From: Eubacteriales bacterium
GTDB taxonomy: Bacteria > Bacillota > Clostridia > Oscillospirales > Oscillospiraceae
Length of the DNA: 33,230 bases
Direction: 5' to 3'
Assembly (NCBI GenBank): GCA_030533415.1
Contig: JAUNJE010000032.1
Coordinates: 1-33,230 of the forward strand
Shown here: positions 7,750 to 16,810 of the stretch, piece by piece
How the letters are laid out: every line of letters begins with the position of its first letter
Numbering within the stretch: the first letter of the stretch is position 1
Program-made: the position numbers and the translations under genes
Notes under the pieces: model-generated
Told to the model about the DNA's origin: nothing
Database searches by the model: none
Seen by the model: only the letters and a program-made list of their open reading frames with translations

Positions 7750-8136
7750 TTACTCCTTGTTGGTCTTTTCCGCCTTTTTGGCGGCCTTGGCCTTTGCCTT
7801 GGCCTCCTGGGCCTTCTTGGCCTCCGCTTTGGCATTCTCGGCGGCGGTTTCGTTGGTGGAGATCGCCCACTTTTCCAGCTCCAAACGCACCTGATCGGCG
7901 CTGGTCTCGATGACGATCCGGTTCTCCTTGATGTTCACAACCGTGCCGACAATGCCGCCGATGGTAACGATCTTATCGCCGTTCTTCACGGAAGAACGCA
8001 TCTGCTCCGCTTCCTTCTTGCGCTTGTTCTCAGGACGGATCAGCATGAAGTAGAAGATGGCGATCATCAGCACCAGCATGATCACGGTGCTGCCCAAGCC
8101 GCCGGCGGCGGTGGTAGTGGTCAGAAAATTAGGCAT
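7750..8136 (-). CDS. yajC: YajC, Sec translocase accessory subunit
   Basis: A 128-residue single-pass membrane protein. It has a short N-terminus, a transmembrane helix (about 15-35), then the family motif FYFMLIRPENKRKKE. A small domain (MRSSVKNGDKIVTIGGIVGTV) and a Lys/Ala-rich charged tail (about 98-128) follow. YajC joins SecDF in supporting SecYEG-dependent protein export. AAGGAG precedes the ATG. The gene follows tgt, the usual queA-tgt-yajC order of bacteria, but has its own promoter and terminator. secD and secF do not follow, which is a departure from the classical cluster. Confidence 0.93.
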   Translation of the reverse strand: MPNFLTTTTAAGGLGSTVIMLVLMIAIFYFMLIRPENKRKKEAEQMRSSVKNGDKIVTIGGIVGTVVNIKENRIVIETSADQVRLELEKWAISTNETAAENAKAEAKKAQEAKAKAKAAKKAEKTNKE

Positions 8137-8170
8137 TGAGAAAAACTCCTTCGTGTGTAATATCTTGTTT

Positions 8171-8198
8171 ATTATACCATCCTTTGCATAAAATGCAA
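8171..8198 (-). promoter_or_regulatory. yajC promoter
   Basis: On the minus strand TTGCAT and TATAAT are 16 bases apart, with the -10 about 35 bases before the yajC ATG, in the gap after tgt. Confidence 0.75.
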
Positions 8199-8206
8199 GG
8201 GGAAAG

Positions 8207-9337
8207 TTACAGTCTTCTGGCTAATTTTGCGGAATATTCCCGGCGGAACGCCTCAAAACTCCCCTCTTCCAGGGCATCCCGGATACGCTGCATCAATTTG
8301 TTGTAGAAATACAGGTTGTGCATCACCGCAAGACGCATGGCCAGCATTTCCTCCGCCACGAACAGGTGACGGATATAGGCCCGGGAATAGCGGCGGCAGA
8401 CCGGGCAGCCGCACTTAGGATCAATGGGGCTTTCGTCCAGCTGGTACTTGGCGTTTTTCAGATTGATGGCTCCCTCCCAGGTAAAGAGCCGGGCATGGCG
8501 GGCATTTCGGGCGGGCATGACGCAGTCGAAGAAGTCCACGCCCCGGGCCACGGCTTCGATGATGTTGGTGGGCGTGCCCACGCCCATAAGGTAGCGGGTC
8601 TTTTCCCTGGGCATGTGTTCTTCCACAGCTTCAATAATGTCGTACATCTCCTGGGCTGTCTCTCCCACAGCCAGGCCGCCGATGGCATAGCCGGGAAGGT
8701 CCAATTCCGCGATGCGCTTCATGTGGTCAACCCGAATGTCCGCATAGGTGCCGCCCTGGTTAATGCCCCACAGCATCTGGCTGTGGTTCACCGTGTCCGG
8801 CAGTGCGTTCAGCCGGGCGTTTTCCGCCTTGCAGCGCTGAAGCCAGCGGTATGTCCTGTCCACACTTTTCTGGACATAATCCCGGGGCGAGGGATTTTCA
8901 ATGCACTCATCGAAGGCCATGCAGATGTCACTGCCCAGATTGGACTGAATCTGCATACTTTCCTCCGGCCCCATAAAAATCTTATGCCCGTCGATGTGGG
9001 AGGCGAAGTAGACCCCCTCCTCCTTGATTTTCCGCAGGGAAGCCAGGCTGAACACCTGGAAGCCGCCGGAATCTGTCAGGATCGGCCCGTCCCAGGTCAT
9101 GAATTTGTGCAGGCCCCCAAGCTGGCGGACCACCTTATCCGTGGGACGCAGGTGCAGGTGGTAGGTATTGGACAGCTCCACCTGGCAGCCGATGGTTTTC
9201 AGGTCTTCCGCACTGAGGGCGCCCTTGATGGCCCCCTGGGTGCCCACATTCATAAATACCGGTGTCTGGACGGTGCCATGGGCGCAGGTGAATTCCCCCC
9301 GCCGGGCCTTGCCCTCGGTTTTTTTCAGTTCAAACAT
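8207..9337 (-). CDS. tgt: Queuine tRNA-ribosyltransferase (TGT)
   Basis: A 376-residue tRNA-guanine transglycosylase that exchanges G34 of GUN anticodons for preQ1 in queuosine synthesis. The TIM-barrel motifs are present: LTDSGGFQVFSL near residue 90 (catalytic/substrate Asp), GGLAVGE, the nucleophile stretch DFFDCVMPARNARH, and the zinc site CGCPVCRRY...H near 305-335. Full family length. AAGGAG lies 7 bases before the ATG, which overlaps the stop of the tandem GNAT gene by 8 bases. QueA, the next enzyme of the pathway, is encoded two genes upstream in the same operon. Confidence 0.97.
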   Translation of the reverse strand: MFELKKTEGKARRGEFTCAHGTVQTPVFMNVGTQGAIKGALSAEDLKTIGCQVELSNTYHLHLRPTDKVVRQLGGLHKFMTWDGPILTDSGGFQVFSLASLRKIKEEGVYFASHIDGHKIFMGPEESMQIQSNLGSDICMAFDECIENPSPRDYVQKSVDRTYRWLQRCKAENARLNALPDTVNHSQMLWGINQGGTYADIRVDHMKRIAELDLPGYAIGGLAVGETAQEMYDIIEAVEEHMPREKTRYLMGVGTPTNIIEAVARGVDFFDCVMPARNARHARLFTWEGAINLKNAKYQLDESPIDPKCGCPVCRRYSRAYIRHLFVAEEMLAMRLAVMHNLYFYNKLMQRIRDALEEGSFEAFRREYSAKLARRL

Positions 9338-10466
9338 TATGTTTCTCCTTATGGGGATTGTACAGGATATACGTACGAATTTGCTCCTTTACACCGGAGG
9401 GCATGGTGTGCTCCGCCTCAAACAGGAACGTAAAGCCGCATTTTTCGATCATCCGGGCCGAGCGGGCATTGCGCAGGAAATGGCCGGCAGTCAGAAAATC
9501 ATAATTCAGAGTATCAAAGCAATAGTCTGTTACCGCTCTGACCGCCTCAGGCATCAGTCCCCTGCCCCAATACGCCTTGTTCAGCTCTACGCCAAACTCC
9601 CGCCCCCGCAGGGAGCGGTCAATGGGATACATGCTCCAATTCCGGCCCTGTAAGGAGATCCCACCAATCATTTTCCCCGTCTCTTTCAGGACCACTGCCA
9701 AACCGTCCCGGGTTTCGATCTCCCCGTGAAACCGCTGCCGGGATACTTCCAGGCTTTCCGAGCAGCTCCATCCGGTCATATCCGCCACCTCCGGTATCAC
9801 GTGGTATTCATGATAGTCCTCAAGATCCGGTTCCTGCATGGGCCGCAGCAGCAGCCGGTCCGTTTCGATGCGGATATTGGTGACATCCACCGGAGCCGTC
9901 ATTTTTTTCGCAATTTTCCGGGTGTTTTCGAGGATATACAGCTTTGATGGCTCTTCGGTATCAAAGTTGGTTTTATGAATGATATCCTTGACATACATAA
10001 AGCCGCACTTCTCCACCACCCGGCGGGAGCGGTCGTTCCTGATAAAATGCCCACAGGTCAGCCAGTCAAAGTCCAGCTCCCGGAAGCAGCAGTCGATGAC
10101 CGCCCTGACCGCCTCTGGCATCAGTCCCCTCCCCCAGTAATCCCTGCTGAGCACATAGCCAATCTCCCGGCCCATGGATTCTTCCGGGACATCCAGCGTC
10201 TCGTCACTTATTTCCAGGCCCAGAGAGCCGATGACCTTGCCGGTTTCCTTCCATTCCAGGGCGAAAGTTTTCTTTTCCCGGATGAAACAGTCCAGAATCT
10301 GTTTGGATTCCTCTATGGACTTATGGGGCAGCCAGCCCGCCATCTGTCCCACACCATCCACACTGGCATATTCGTAAAAGTCCTCCAAATCGCTTTCCCT
10401 CCAGGCCCGGAGAATCAGGCGGCCGGTTTCAATTCGGATATCCGTCACATCAACAGGCGCGTTCAT
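9330..10466 (-). CDS. Tandem double-GNAT acetyltransferase (RimJ/RimL type)
   Basis: A 378-residue protein made of two homologous GNAT domains in tandem (about 1-185 and 190-370). Each begins APVDVT-IRIET-RL-LR and carries the acetyl-CoA-binding run YWGRGLMPEAVRAV, then a -RSA/SRR-(V/M)-EKCGF end. The two copies share these stretches almost exactly, so the duplication is clear. Relatives are RimJ/RimL-like enzymes acting on amino groups of proteins or small molecules; the substrate is unknown. GAGGTG precedes the ATG. It lies 9 bases after queA and overlaps tgt by 8 bases, so it is embedded in the queuosine operon. A link to tRNA modification is possible but unproven. Confidence 0.92.
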   Translation of the reverse strand: MNAPVDVTDIRIETGRLILRAWRESDLEDFYEYASVDGVGQMAGWLPHKSIEESKQILDCFIREKKTFALEWKETGKVIGSLGLEISDETLDVPEESMGREIGYVLSRDYWGRGLMPEAVRAVIDCCFRELDFDWLTCGHFIRNDRSRRVVEKCGFMYVKDIIHKTNFDTEEPSKLYILENTRKIAKKMTAPVDVTNIRIETDRLLLRPMQEPDLEDYHEYHVIPEVADMTGWSCSESLEVSRQRFHGEIETRDGLAVVLKETGKMIGGISLQGRNWSMYPIDRSLRGREFGVELNKAYWGRGLMPEAVRAVTDYCFDTLNYDFLTAGHFLRNARSARMIEKCGFTFLFEAEHTMPSGVKEQIRTYILYNPHKEKHNV

Positions 10467-10475
10467 ATCATCACC

Positions 10476-11510
10476 TCACAGAATACACATAGCGTCGCCA
10501 AAGCTGAAAAAGCGGTAGCGTGCCGCAACGGCCTCTTGGTACGCATTCAATACATGCTCCCTGCCCGCAAAGGCGGAAACCAGCATCACCAAGGTACTTT
10601 CCGGCAGGTGGAAATTGGTGATAAGCCCATCCATGGCTTTGAAGGTATAGCCGGGGTAAATAAAAATCTCCGTCCACTTGGATTTTGCCGCAAAGGTCCC
10701 GTCCTCATTGACAAGGGATTCCAGGGTGCGGCAGGAGGTCGTACCGACGCAAATGATCCTGCCACCGCCCCGCCGGGTCTCATTGAGCACAGCGGCGGTC
10801 TCTTCACTGAGCATACACAGCTCGGAATGCATATGATGGTCCGTGATTTCCTCCGCCTTCACCGGGCGGAAGGTGCCAAGGCCAACATGGAGGGTCACAA
10901 ATGCCTCCTTAACGCCCTTTTCCCGGATTTTTTCCAGCAATTCTTTCGTAAAATGCAATCCAGCGGTAGGCGCCGCGGCAGAGCCGACTTCCCGGGAGTA
11001 GACGGTCTGGTAGCGCTCCTGATCCTGCAATTCCTCCTTGATGTAGGGCGGCAGGGGCATTTTTCCCAGGCGTTCCAATACCTCCAGGAAAATCCCCTCA
11101 TACCGGAACTCCACCACCCGGTTTCCGTCCTCCCGGACTTCCCGAACAACCGCTGTCAGCTCACCGTTGCCGAAGGAAACCTCACTGCCCACCTGCATTT
11201 TCCGGCCGGGCTTGCACAGGCATTCCCAGCGCTTGTCCCCCAGATCCCGCAACAGCAGCACTTCCACAGCGCCGCCGGTGGGACGGTGCCCCAGCAGCCG
11301 GGCGGGCAGTACCCGGGAATCGTTCATCACCAGGCAGTCGCCGGGGTTCAGATAATCCACAATATCATAAAAATGCCTGTGTGTCACTTCCCCGGTTTCC
11401 CGGGAAAGCACCATCAGCCGGGAATCATCCCGCTTTTCCAGGGGGGTCTGGGCGATCAGCTCCTCCGGCAGATCGTACCAAAAGTCCTTTGTTTTATAAA
11501 TACATTTCAT
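10476..11510 (-). CDS. queA: S-adenosylmethionine:tRNA ribosyltransferase-isomerase (QueA)
   Basis: A 344-residue enzyme that transfers and rearranges the ribosyl part of SAM onto preQ1-tRNA to give epoxyqueuosine. Family hallmarks: [27 protein letters not shown] at the start, [17 protein letters not shown], the [10 protein letters not shown] motif, [10 protein letters not shown] and a C-terminal [16 protein letters not shown]. The length matches the family when the ATG at 11510 is used; the longer frame from 11609 adds residues unlike any QueA. A GGAG/AAGGA-rich leader precedes the start. It lies 20 bases after a membrane-protein gene. Confidence 0.97.
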   Translation of the reverse strand: MKCIYKTKDFWYDLPEELIAQTPLEKRDDSRLMVLSRETGEVTHRHFYDIVDYLNPGDCLVMNDSRVLPARLLGHRPTGGAVEVLLLRDLGDKRWECLCKPGRKMQVGSEVSFGNGELTAVVREVREDGNRVVEFRYEGIFLEVLERLGKMPLPPYIKEELQDQERYQTVYSREVGSAAAPTAGLHFTKELLEKIREKGVKEAFVTLHVGLGTFRPVKAEEITDHHMHSELCMLSEETAAVLNETRRGGGRIICVGTTSCRTLESLVNEDGTFAAKSKWTEIFIYPGYTFKAMDGLITNFHLPESTLVMLVSAFAGREHVLNAYQEAVAARYRFFSFGDAMCIL

Positions 11511-11529
11511 TTCCTTTTTTCTTTTCTCC

Positions 11530-12234
11530 TTATTCCGTATCAAATGGCGGTTTCCGAAACCGTTTCGCCGTACGCCAGAGGTACACCAACCGCAAAATAC
11601 TGACAACAATCCCTCCGATACATATGATCACCCCGGTCAAAAGTCCAAGAAAGGGGACCGTCCAGAAAAGCACAATGATTCCCGGTGTTACGGCAAAAAT
11701 TCCCACGCACCAGCCCCAAAGCTTCCTCCACCTCGCAGACAGCCCACGGTCAACCTCCGTCAAGGCCTCTGCGTGGGCATAGCATTCACGGTGCAATCCC
11801 AGCAAAGTAACCACGGAAGTCAGAATCGTAAACAGGTATGCCCATCGGGCTGTATCCGGAGATACAACAAGCTCGGCCGTCCATATGTTTCCCACCCCGG
11901 AAATGATGGTGCAGATCCCCGCAACGCGGTACCGGGAATCCGCGGCAGTTAATTTTATCAGAAGCAAGCCGTAGGCGACGGCGAAAGGGACGCCCCAAAA
12001 CAACCCCTGCCGGCACAAGATAGGTATAAAAGACTCGCCCACTACCACCATAATGTTTACCACGGTGTAAGGAACCATCACCCAGGACAGGGGCCTTAGC
12101 CACCTTCCCAGCAGCGGCCATGTATTCTGCCCACGCGCCCCGGAAGGCCGTCCGCCGGAACCAGCCTTGCACTCCGGGGAATTTCGCAGTTCGTGATCGC
12201 CGCATTTTTTGCCGGTTTTTTCGCAATTCAGCAT
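11530..12234 (-). CDS. Multi-pass membrane protein of unknown function
   Basis: A 234-residue protein not recognised. Residues 1-45 are hydrophilic and hold cysteines ([13 protein letters not shown] and PEC). About five or six hydrophobic helices follow between residues 50 and 220, with a charged loop near 150-170, ending in a basic tail. GGGGAG lies 7 bases before the ATG. It is 24 bases downstream of the flavodoxin fusion and 20 bases upstream of queA. Its best clue is the preceding gene, which ends in a membrane domain of similar size. A partner of that flavoprotein is a guess. Confidence 0.7.
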   Translation of the reverse strand: MLNCEKTGKKCGDHELRNSPECKAGSGGRPSGARGQNTWPLLGRWLRPLSWVMVPYTVVNIMVVVGESFIPILCRQGLFWGVPFAVAYGLLLIKLTAADSRYRVAGICTIISGVGNIWTAELVVSPDTARWAYLFTILTSVVTLLGLHRECYAHAEALTEVDRGLSARWRKLWGWCVGIFAVTPGIIVLFWTVPFLGLLTGVIICIGGIVVSILRLVYLWRTAKRFRKPPFDTE

Positions 12235-12258
12235 TTGTTTTCTCCCCGTATAGACCGT

Positions 12259-13851
12259 TCAGCTTCCCCTTGCTACCTTCGCCGGATACCACTTCTGGAA
12301 CCAGGCGGTAAAGATACCCATCAGGGCGGGCAGTACGGAATTGATAGCCCCCACCCAGGAGCCAACCGCCGTACCCATAATGAAGAATGTCCATATGGGT
12401 GTCAGCAGGTAAAGCACGCCCCAGCACAGCGTCAGGATCCGGTTTGTTTTCACAAACAAGGGATTGCCCAGCGCCTCTTCGCCGTTATACTCGTTCATGG
12501 AATAATGGGCGGTCAGGGGTATCCTCAGGAAGCCGGATACGGTCCACAGAACACCGAAGCAGAGATAAGCCAGGGGCACCACGGTTCTTCCCGCGCATCC
12601 CAGCAGCAGCGCAATAGAGCAGGCCGTTACCAGCGCGCCGGACAGCACATCATAAACCGTTTTCCGGCAGCGGTAAAAGGCCAGCGGTACCAATGCGCAG
12701 GCCGCGATGCTGATCAGCGCCCCGTAAAAACCGTCTATGGCCGCCGCAACCCAAAAGACGATCCAGGGAATCAGCAGGATATTCATATTGGTGGGCTTCT
12801 CCCCGCCGCTTTTCGCCGGTTCCGTCTTTTCCGTCTGGGCGCCAAAATAGCGGTCCCAATGGATCATCAGGTCAAAGTCCCCTTTGACCCGGTATTTGCC
12901 CTGCATCAGCGCGTCCTGTCCGCTGGTTTCCCCTGCGGCAATGGCTTTCCACACTGCAAACGGGGTTTCAATGCGGGTCGTGTAGTCCCGGAAGCCCCCG
13001 GACAGCACTTTACTGCCCTCTTGGGTCAGAAGAATCTGGAAACGCCTGTCCTGGTCGGTATAGTACATCTCCAAAACAATCTCTTTTCCAGGATAGGCAT
13101 TTTTGTTGTAAAGCGCCGCCATTTGCCTGGTAAATCCCAGCGTCTCGTCGGTTTTTTCCCCGCTCTGCTCCACGCCCCAGCTGGCATCGGCCATGGCCTC
13201 AAAGACCTCTCTGGGATACAGCAGGGCTTCCAGCTTGTCCCTGGTTTCCCGGGAAATGCTGCCGTTTCCAAATTCCCTGCCCGCGTCTTTTACGAAGGAT
13301 AAGTATTCGTCCGTCCGCTGGCTCAGCTCCTTGACGCGGAACAGCTCCCCCTGGCCGCAGAAAATGGACGTATAATTTCCCTTTCCGCAATAATGGTCAA
13401 AAATGGCGGTGACACCGTCGTAGTTGCCTTTCGCGGTATAGAAACCGCAGGTGGAAATGACCACATGGCGCTTTCCGCTCATATCGTAGCGGCTGGGATG
13501 GCCCCCGGACACCGTATCTGCGGCCATAAAGGGCAGCACCATGGGAAGCTGGCGGTCGATCAGGTTCTTCAGCGGCCCCGGCACGCTGAAATAGTACAGC
13601 GGGAAGCTCCACAGGATCACATCCGCCCAGAGCAGGTCCTCCATGACCGTGGCCATGTCATCCTGAATGCAGCACTTGCCCGGCGTTTTGTTCCAGCAGG
13701 AGAAGCAGCCGAGACAGGGCTTGATATTTTGCTGTGAGACGGTCCATTCCCGAACCTCCTGTTCGCCCATTCCTTCCAGGAACGCGCCTGTCAGGCGCAG
13801 GGTGTTGCTGCGTTTTCCCTTTGGGCTGCCGTTGATCACCAGAACCTTCAT
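12259..13851 (-). CDS. Flavodoxin-like / SCP2 / membrane three-part fusion protein
   Basis: A 530-residue protein in three parts. Residues 1-190 form an NAD(P)H-FMN-reductase/flavodoxin-like domain (start MKVLVINGSPKGKRSNT) with CLGCFSCWNKTPGKC, spaced C-x2-C-x2-C-x7-C like iron-sulfur flavoproteins, followed by the usual DDM. Residues about 235-335 look like an SCP2 sterol-carrier domain (FAVWKAIAAGE...LMQGKYRVKGDFDLM). Residues about 360-525 contain five or six membrane helices. AAGGAGG precedes the ATG and a strong promoter lies 30 bases upstream. A membrane-tethered redox protein with a hydrophobic-ligand pocket is inferred; substrate unknown. It heads the minus-strand run that reaches queA and tgt. 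Confidence 0.82.
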   Translation of the reverse strand: MKVLVINGSPKGKRSNTLRLTGAFLEGMGEQEVREWTVSQQNIKPCLGCFSCWNKTPGKCCIQDDMATVMEDLLWADVILWSFPLYYFSVPGPLKNLIDRQLPMVLPFMAADTVSGGHPSRYDMSGKRHVVISTCGFYTAKGNYDGVTAIFDHYCGKGNYTSIFCGQGELFRVKELSQRTDEYLSFVKDAGREFGNGSISRETRDKLEALLYPREVFEAMADASWGVEQSGEKTDETLGFTRQMAALYNKNAYPGKEIVLEMYYTDQDRRFQILLTQEGSKVLSGGFRDYTTRIETPFAVWKAIAAGETSGQDALMQGKYRVKGDFDLMIHWDRYFGAQTEKTEPAKSGGEKPTNMNILLIPWIVFWVAAAIDGFYGALISIAACALVPLAFYRCRKTVYDVLSGALVTACSIALLLGCAGRTVVPLAYLCFGVLWTVSGFLRIPLTAHYSMNEYNGEEALGNPLFVKTNRILTLCWGVLYLLTPIWTFFIMGTAVGSWVGAINSVLPALMGIFTAWFQKWYPAKVARGS

Positions 13852-13881
13852 AGCCGGGCACCTCCTTCATAAATATGCTTC

Positions 13882-13910
13882 ATTATAGCCCAATTCCCTT
13901 TTATTTGCAA
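13882..13910 (-). promoter_or_regulatory. Promoter of the flavodoxin-fusion / queA / tgt run
   Basis: On the minus strand TTGCAA and a perfect TATAAT are 17 bases apart, 30 bases before the flavodoxin-fusion ATG. The next genes to tgt are closely spaced on the same strand. I see no clear promoter for the divergent dapA in this 108-base gap. Confidence 0.8.
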
Positions 13911-13959
13911 CAGACAAAATAGAAACCATCCGCATAGACTGGCAAGGAGGTATCAGCTT

Positions 13960-14832
13960 ATGAAAAAACCATTATTCACAGGAGCCTGCACGGCTCTCGT
14001 CACGCCGTTTCTGAACGGCAAGGTCAACTATCCCATGCTGGAACAGCTGCTGAAACGGCAGCTGGAGGCGGGAATTCAGGCCGTGGTCATCTGCGGCACC
14101 ACCGGAGAATCCCCTACTTTGGCAGACAGCGAAAAGCTGGAAATGTTCCGCCGGGCGAAGCGGTATGTGGGCGATGACTGCATCATCATCGCGGGCACCG
14201 GCTCAAACTGCACGGAGCACGCCGTGGCCCTGAGCAAGGCGGCGGAAAGCGTTGGCGTGGACGCCCTGCTGGTCGTCAGCCCTTATTACAACAAGGCCAC
14301 CGACGAAGGACTGGTCGCCCACTACAGCGCCATTGCCGGAGCGGTACATATTCCCGTAATCGTTTACAATGTACCCTCCCGCACCGGGGTGGATATCCCC
14401 GTAGAGGTCTACAAATGCCTGTCTGTGATTCCCAATCTGGCGGGAGTCAAGGAGGCGTCCACGAACATCACGAAAATCGCAAAAATCAAGGCATCCTGTC
14501 CTAAGGACTTTGCACTTTGGAGCGGGAACGACGACCAGGCGGCGGTGGTCATGGCCTTGGGCGGCCAAGGGGTCATTTCCGTGCTGTCCAACATTCTCCC
14601 GGTGGAAACCCAAGCCATGGCAAAAGCCGCGCTGGACGGGGACTTTGACACGGCCGCGGATCTGCAAATCAGGATGCTGCCCCTGATTGAGCTGCTGTTC
14701 AGCGAAGTCAACCCCATCCCCGTCAAGGCGGCCATGAAGCTCATCGGGTTTGACTGCGGCGAATGCCGCCTGCCCCTGACACCCATGTCCCGGGAAAATC
14801 TCGAAAAACTAAAGAAACTGTTGTCTGCCTGA
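13960..14832 (+). CDS. dapA: 4-hydroxy-tetrahydrodipicolinate synthase (DapA)
   Basis: A 290-residue class I aldolase-fold enzyme that condenses pyruvate with aspartate semialdehyde in lysine and diaminopimelate synthesis. Signature residues: CGTTGESPTL, SPYYNKAT (Tyr), YNVPSRTG (Arg) and the Schiff-base lysine in AGVKEAS (near residue 160). EVNPIPVKAAM near the end is typical of DapA rather than of sialic-acid lyase. AAGGAGG precedes the ATG. It is followed after 76 bases by a Gfo/Idh/MocA dehydrogenase on the same strand, and no other lysine gene is here, so a sugar-acid aldolase role is a minor alternative. Confidence 0.9.
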   Translation: MKKPLFTGACTALVTPFLNGKVNYPMLEQLLKRQLEAGIQAVVICGTTGESPTLADSEKLEMFRRAKRYVGDDCIIIAGTGSNCTEHAVALSKAAESVGVDALLVVSPYYNKATDEGLVAHYSAIAGAVHIPVIVYNVPSRTGVDIPVEVYKCLSVIPNLAGVKEASTNITKIAKIKASCPKDFALWSGNDDQAAVVMALGGQGVISVLSNILPVETQAMAKAALDGDFDTAADLQIRMLPLIELLFSEVNPIPVKAAMKLIGFDCGECRLPLTPMSRENLEKLKKLLSA

Positions 14833-14908
14833 CAAAACTGTGCTATACTTGGAAATATCTGAAAGGCTTCAGATATGCCCTAAAAGAAAAATCAGGAGGA
14901 TGACATTC

Positions 14909-16153
14909 ATGAAATACGTTCTCATTGGCGCCGGTTCCCGGGGAATGACCTACGCTCCCTGGGCCGTGGCCCACGGCATCGAAATCGCGGCCATCGCGGA
15001 GCCGCGCCCTGACCGGCTGAAAAGCGCTGCAGACCAGCTGGGCGTCCCGGAAGCCATGCGTTTTTCCGACGCCGCGCCCCTGTTCGCTCTGGGAAAGATC
15101 GCGGACGCCGCCATCATCACCACCCTGGACCGGGACCATTACGGCCATACGATGCAGGCGCTGCACTGCGGCTATGACATTCTCCTGGAAAAGCCCATCT
15201 CCCCCGACCCAAAGGAGTGTATCACCATTGAGGAAACCGCCAATGCCCTGGGCCGGAAGGTCACGGTCTGCCATGTACTGCGCTACACCAATTTCTTCAC
15301 CCAGATCAAAAGCATCCTGGATTCCGGAGAACTGGGGAAAATCGTGGCCATCAAGCATTCCGAGAATATCGGCGATTTCCACATGGCCCACTCTTTTGTC
15401 CGGGGCAACTGGCGTAATGACCGGCTGTCCAGCCCCATCATCACGCAGAAAAGCTGCCATGACCTGGATATTCTGCTGTGGCTCACCGGGGCCCACTGCA
15501 CAAAAGTGGCGGCCTTTGGCTCTCTTTCCTATTTCAAGGAATCCAACGCCCCTGCCGGCTCTAGCGACCGCTGCCTGACCTGTCCTGTGGCAGAAAACTG
15601 CCGCTATGACGCAAGGAAAGCCTATCTGCCGGTATTGGGACAATGGCCCGCAGACGTGGTTTGCCTGGAGCAGACGGAGGAAGCCCTGATGGAGGCGCTG
15701 AAAACCGGGCCTTATGGCCGCTGTGTCTACCGCTGTGACAACAACGTCTGTGACCATATGAGCGTCATCATGGAGTTTGACAATGGCACAACCGCCACCT
15801 TCTCCCTGACCGCCCAGACCAGCGCCTGCCACCGCAACATCCACATCATGTGTGAGGACGGAGAAATCCTGGCTGATGACGGCCAGCGCCAAATCCTGGT
15901 GTGCCGCCATGTATCCAGTCAGGCCGATACCTTCACGGAGCGTGTCATCAACGTCCGCACCAACGGCAGCGGCCACGGCGGCGGTGATACCGGAATTATG
16001 GAGGACTTTACCGCCAGCCTGGCCGGGAGGAAAGAAACCCGCAGCTCCATTTCCCTCAGCGTGGAAAGCCACCTGATGGCCAGTGCCATCGAAGAGTCCC
16101 GGCTGACAGGAAAAGTCGTGGATATGGCGCAATACCGGAAATCCCTTGCATAA
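14909..16153 (+). CDS. Gfo/Idh/MocA-family NAD(P)-dependent oxidoreductase
   Basis: A 414-residue dehydrogenase. An N-terminal Rossmann fold (MKYVLIGAGSRGMTY) leads to the EKPIS motif near residue 95, the conserved catalytic-lysine region. A C-terminal substrate domain follows, with an inserted cysteine cluster (CLTCPVAENC near 225), as in a subgroup of the family acting on sugars or cyclitols. AGGAGG lies 8 bases before the ATG at 14909; the open frame upstream is leader. It shares a transcript with dapA by position. Substrate is unknown; oxidation of a sugar, inositol or sugar-derived ring is usual in the family. Confidence 0.88.
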   Translation: MKYVLIGAGSRGMTYAPWAVAHGIEIAAIAEPRPDRLKSAADQLGVPEAMRFSDAAPLFALGKIADAAIITTLDRDHYGHTMQALHCGYDILLEKPISPDPKECITIEETANALGRKVTVCHVLRYTNFFTQIKSILDSGELGKIVAIKHSENIGDFHMAHSFVRGNWRNDRLSSPIITQKSCHDLDILLWLTGAHCTKVAAFGSLSYFKESNAPAGSSDRCLTCPVAENCRYDARKAYLPVLGQWPADVVCLEQTEEALMEALKTGPYGRCVYRCDNNVCDHMSVIMEFDNGTTATFSLTAQTSACHRNIHIMCEDGEILADDGQRQILVCRHVSSQADTFTERVINVRTNGSGHGGGDTGIMEDFTASLAGRKETRSSISLSVESHLMASAIEESRLTGKVVDMAQYRKSLA

Positions 16154-16184
16154 TCCCATAAAATAAAGCATCGTAAACGCGTTT

Positions 16185-16230
16185 AACCCACTATAACACT
16201 TTCAAAATTGAAAGCGTTATAGTGGGTTTT
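16185..16230. terminator. Bidirectional terminator between dehydrogenase and acetyltransferase
   Basis: A long inverted repeat, AACCCACTATAACACTTTCAA pairing with TTGAAAGCGTTATAGTGGGTT, with a one-base mismatch and a tiny AT loop. It ends in TTTT on the plus strand, and the minus strand also ends T-rich. It sits between the plus-strand dehydrogenase and the converging minus-strand gene. Confidence 0.85.
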
Positions 16231-16254
16231 CTCTATGGGGCTATCGATTCTGTC

Positions 16255-16689
16255 TCAAATTTCTTTTCGAAAGCAAATAATACGGTTAACTTCCTCAAAT
16301 CCCATTGCCAAATGAAATTTTAAACTATCTATATTGTTTAATTCACAATCGCTTGCAAATTCGGAGCACGCTTTGTCATTTGCCCATTTTTCGCATTTTT
16401 GAAGAAGTTCCTTCGCAAATCCCTTATGCCGGTATTCCTCTTGAATAAAGATTCCTTCCAAATAGCCAACGGGTGATGTTTGTGTACCTTCAACATAATC
16501 ATATCTGAGTTGGCACTGGGCAAAACCGATTGGTTTACCCTCGACATATTTCATAAAGCATACAGCATTTTCATTGCTGATAATTTCTGCAAAATCTGAC
16601 TCTAACTCGGACAGCGTATGGTTACTCCACATTTGTACCGCTAATTTTGCCAAAGCCAGTGCATCTATTTCGGTTGCTCGTTTAATCAA
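16255..16689 (-). CDS. Aminoglycoside 6'-N-acetyltransferase-like GNAT
   Basis: A 144-residue single-domain GNAT that reads like the AAC(6')-I class. It has QMWSNHTLSELESDF, IGFAQCQLRYDYVEG, TSPVGYLEGIFI, the acetyl-CoA loop YRHKGFAKELL, EFASDCELNN, and a close with FHLAMGFEEVNRIICFRK. Those blocks and their order match enzymes that acetylate the 6'-amino group of aminoglycosides with acetyl-CoA. The start is a TTG with GGAGG 10 bases upstream; no ATG fits. The gene is visibly more AT-rich than its neighbours and stands alone between a terminator and a convergent-free gap, suggesting acquisition. Real resistance is not shown, as chromosomal relatives may act on other amines. Confidence 0.8.
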   Translation of the reverse strand: MIKRATEIDALALAKLAVQMWSNHTLSELESDFAEIISNENAVCFMKYVEGKPIGFAQCQLRYDYVEGTQTSPVGYLEGIFIQEEYRHKGFAKELLQKCEKWANDKACSEFASDCELNNIDSLKFHLAMGFEEVNRIICFRKEI

Positions 16690-16810
16690 AGGTATGGTTC
16701 CTCCTTAATTCAGGGTTTGTCCGGAAAAATGATAGTATACTTTGTTCAAGAAAACAAGGGAATGCGAACTTCCTTATGCTGCCTCTCCCTTCGGCCGGCG
16801 CTTTTATTTT

